From assembly GCA_964522605.1 (NCBI GenBank), contig CAZFWV010000038.1:1-34637 (forward strand): a stretch of 34,637 nucleotides of DNA, given 5' to 3'. The DNA is from CAVZLD01 sp964522605. GTDB taxonomy: Bacteria; Planctomycetota; Planctomycetia; Pirellulales; Pirellulaceae. The position numbers and the translations under genes were made by a program. The notes under the pieces were generated by a model. It did no database searches. It was given only the letters and a program-made list of their open reading frames with translations, and was not told the origin of the DNA. Shown piece by piece: positions 34,527 to 34,637 of this stretch (position 1 is its first letter; the number at the start of each line of letters is the position of its first letter).

Positions 34527-34637
34527 GTTATCCGCCGTTCTCACGACGCGGAAACTTCTCGGGTCTCACCCTCTGCGGCTCGCTGCGCCTCTGCGGCCTC
34601 TGCACTGCTAACGGTGAGTTTCTTGTCGGGGCAAGCG

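Noticed and set aside
34527..34637. Possible gene in the last 111 bases
   Set aside because: No start with ribosome site or coding pattern is seen; CTCTGCGG-type repeats dominate.

Overview
The window reads as chromosomal DNA of a planctomycete (phylum Planctomycetota). This rests on two giant secreted proteins that open with an LEPR-XLL-type N-terminus and end in type I dockerin modules, on PEP-CTERM proteins, on small secreted proteins of a planctomycete style, and on many palindromic intergenic repeats. It contains one run of 100 N (19929-20028), so it comes from a draft scaffold. I see no tRNA, rRNA, CRISPR array, transposase or phage gene.

Left part (1-8590): a 1764-residue CotH-kinase/lamin-tail/dockerin protein, flanked by copies of one repeat module, then a hybrid histidine kinase with three PAS domains.

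Deoxysugar part (9496-19861): a Tat-exported protein of the L-fucose/L-arabinose isomerase fold converges on a minus-strand operon of L-rhamnose isomerase (rhaA), an NCS1-type permease and a 60-residue two-helix membrane protein. An unrecognised 554-residue protein and a MATE exporter follow on the minus strand, and a secreted GH29 alpha-L-fucosidase lies on the plus strand. Together they suggest release, uptake and isomerisation of L-fucose or L-rhamnose from sulfated or mucilage-type polysaccharides. Kinases, aldolases and microcompartment genes of such a pathway are not in the window.

Surface-protein part (20488-31420): three consecutive plus-strand genes for secreted proteins share a domain with the signature N-A-R-N/S-C-C. 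Two are PEP-CTERM proteins of 571 and 234 residues. The third is a 2605-residue CotH-like/lamin-tail/dockerin protein. The domain occurs twice, once and twice respectively. In the giant protein the two copies seem to be inserted inside another domain. This trio is the best candidate for something not yet described.

Right part (31511-34526): two small divergent planctomycete-type genes, a nickel superoxide dismutase (sodN) with a Sec signal peptide that should expose the nickel-binding His1, a cluster of three inverted-repeat elements, and a secreted protein of unknown function.

The intergenic space is dense with dispersed repeats: a TTAAC/CAGCAACT module, a 145-bp and a 96-bp family present in opposite orientations, and several palindromes of 65-115 bp. 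The assembly gap falls inside a 107-bp repeat of this kind.
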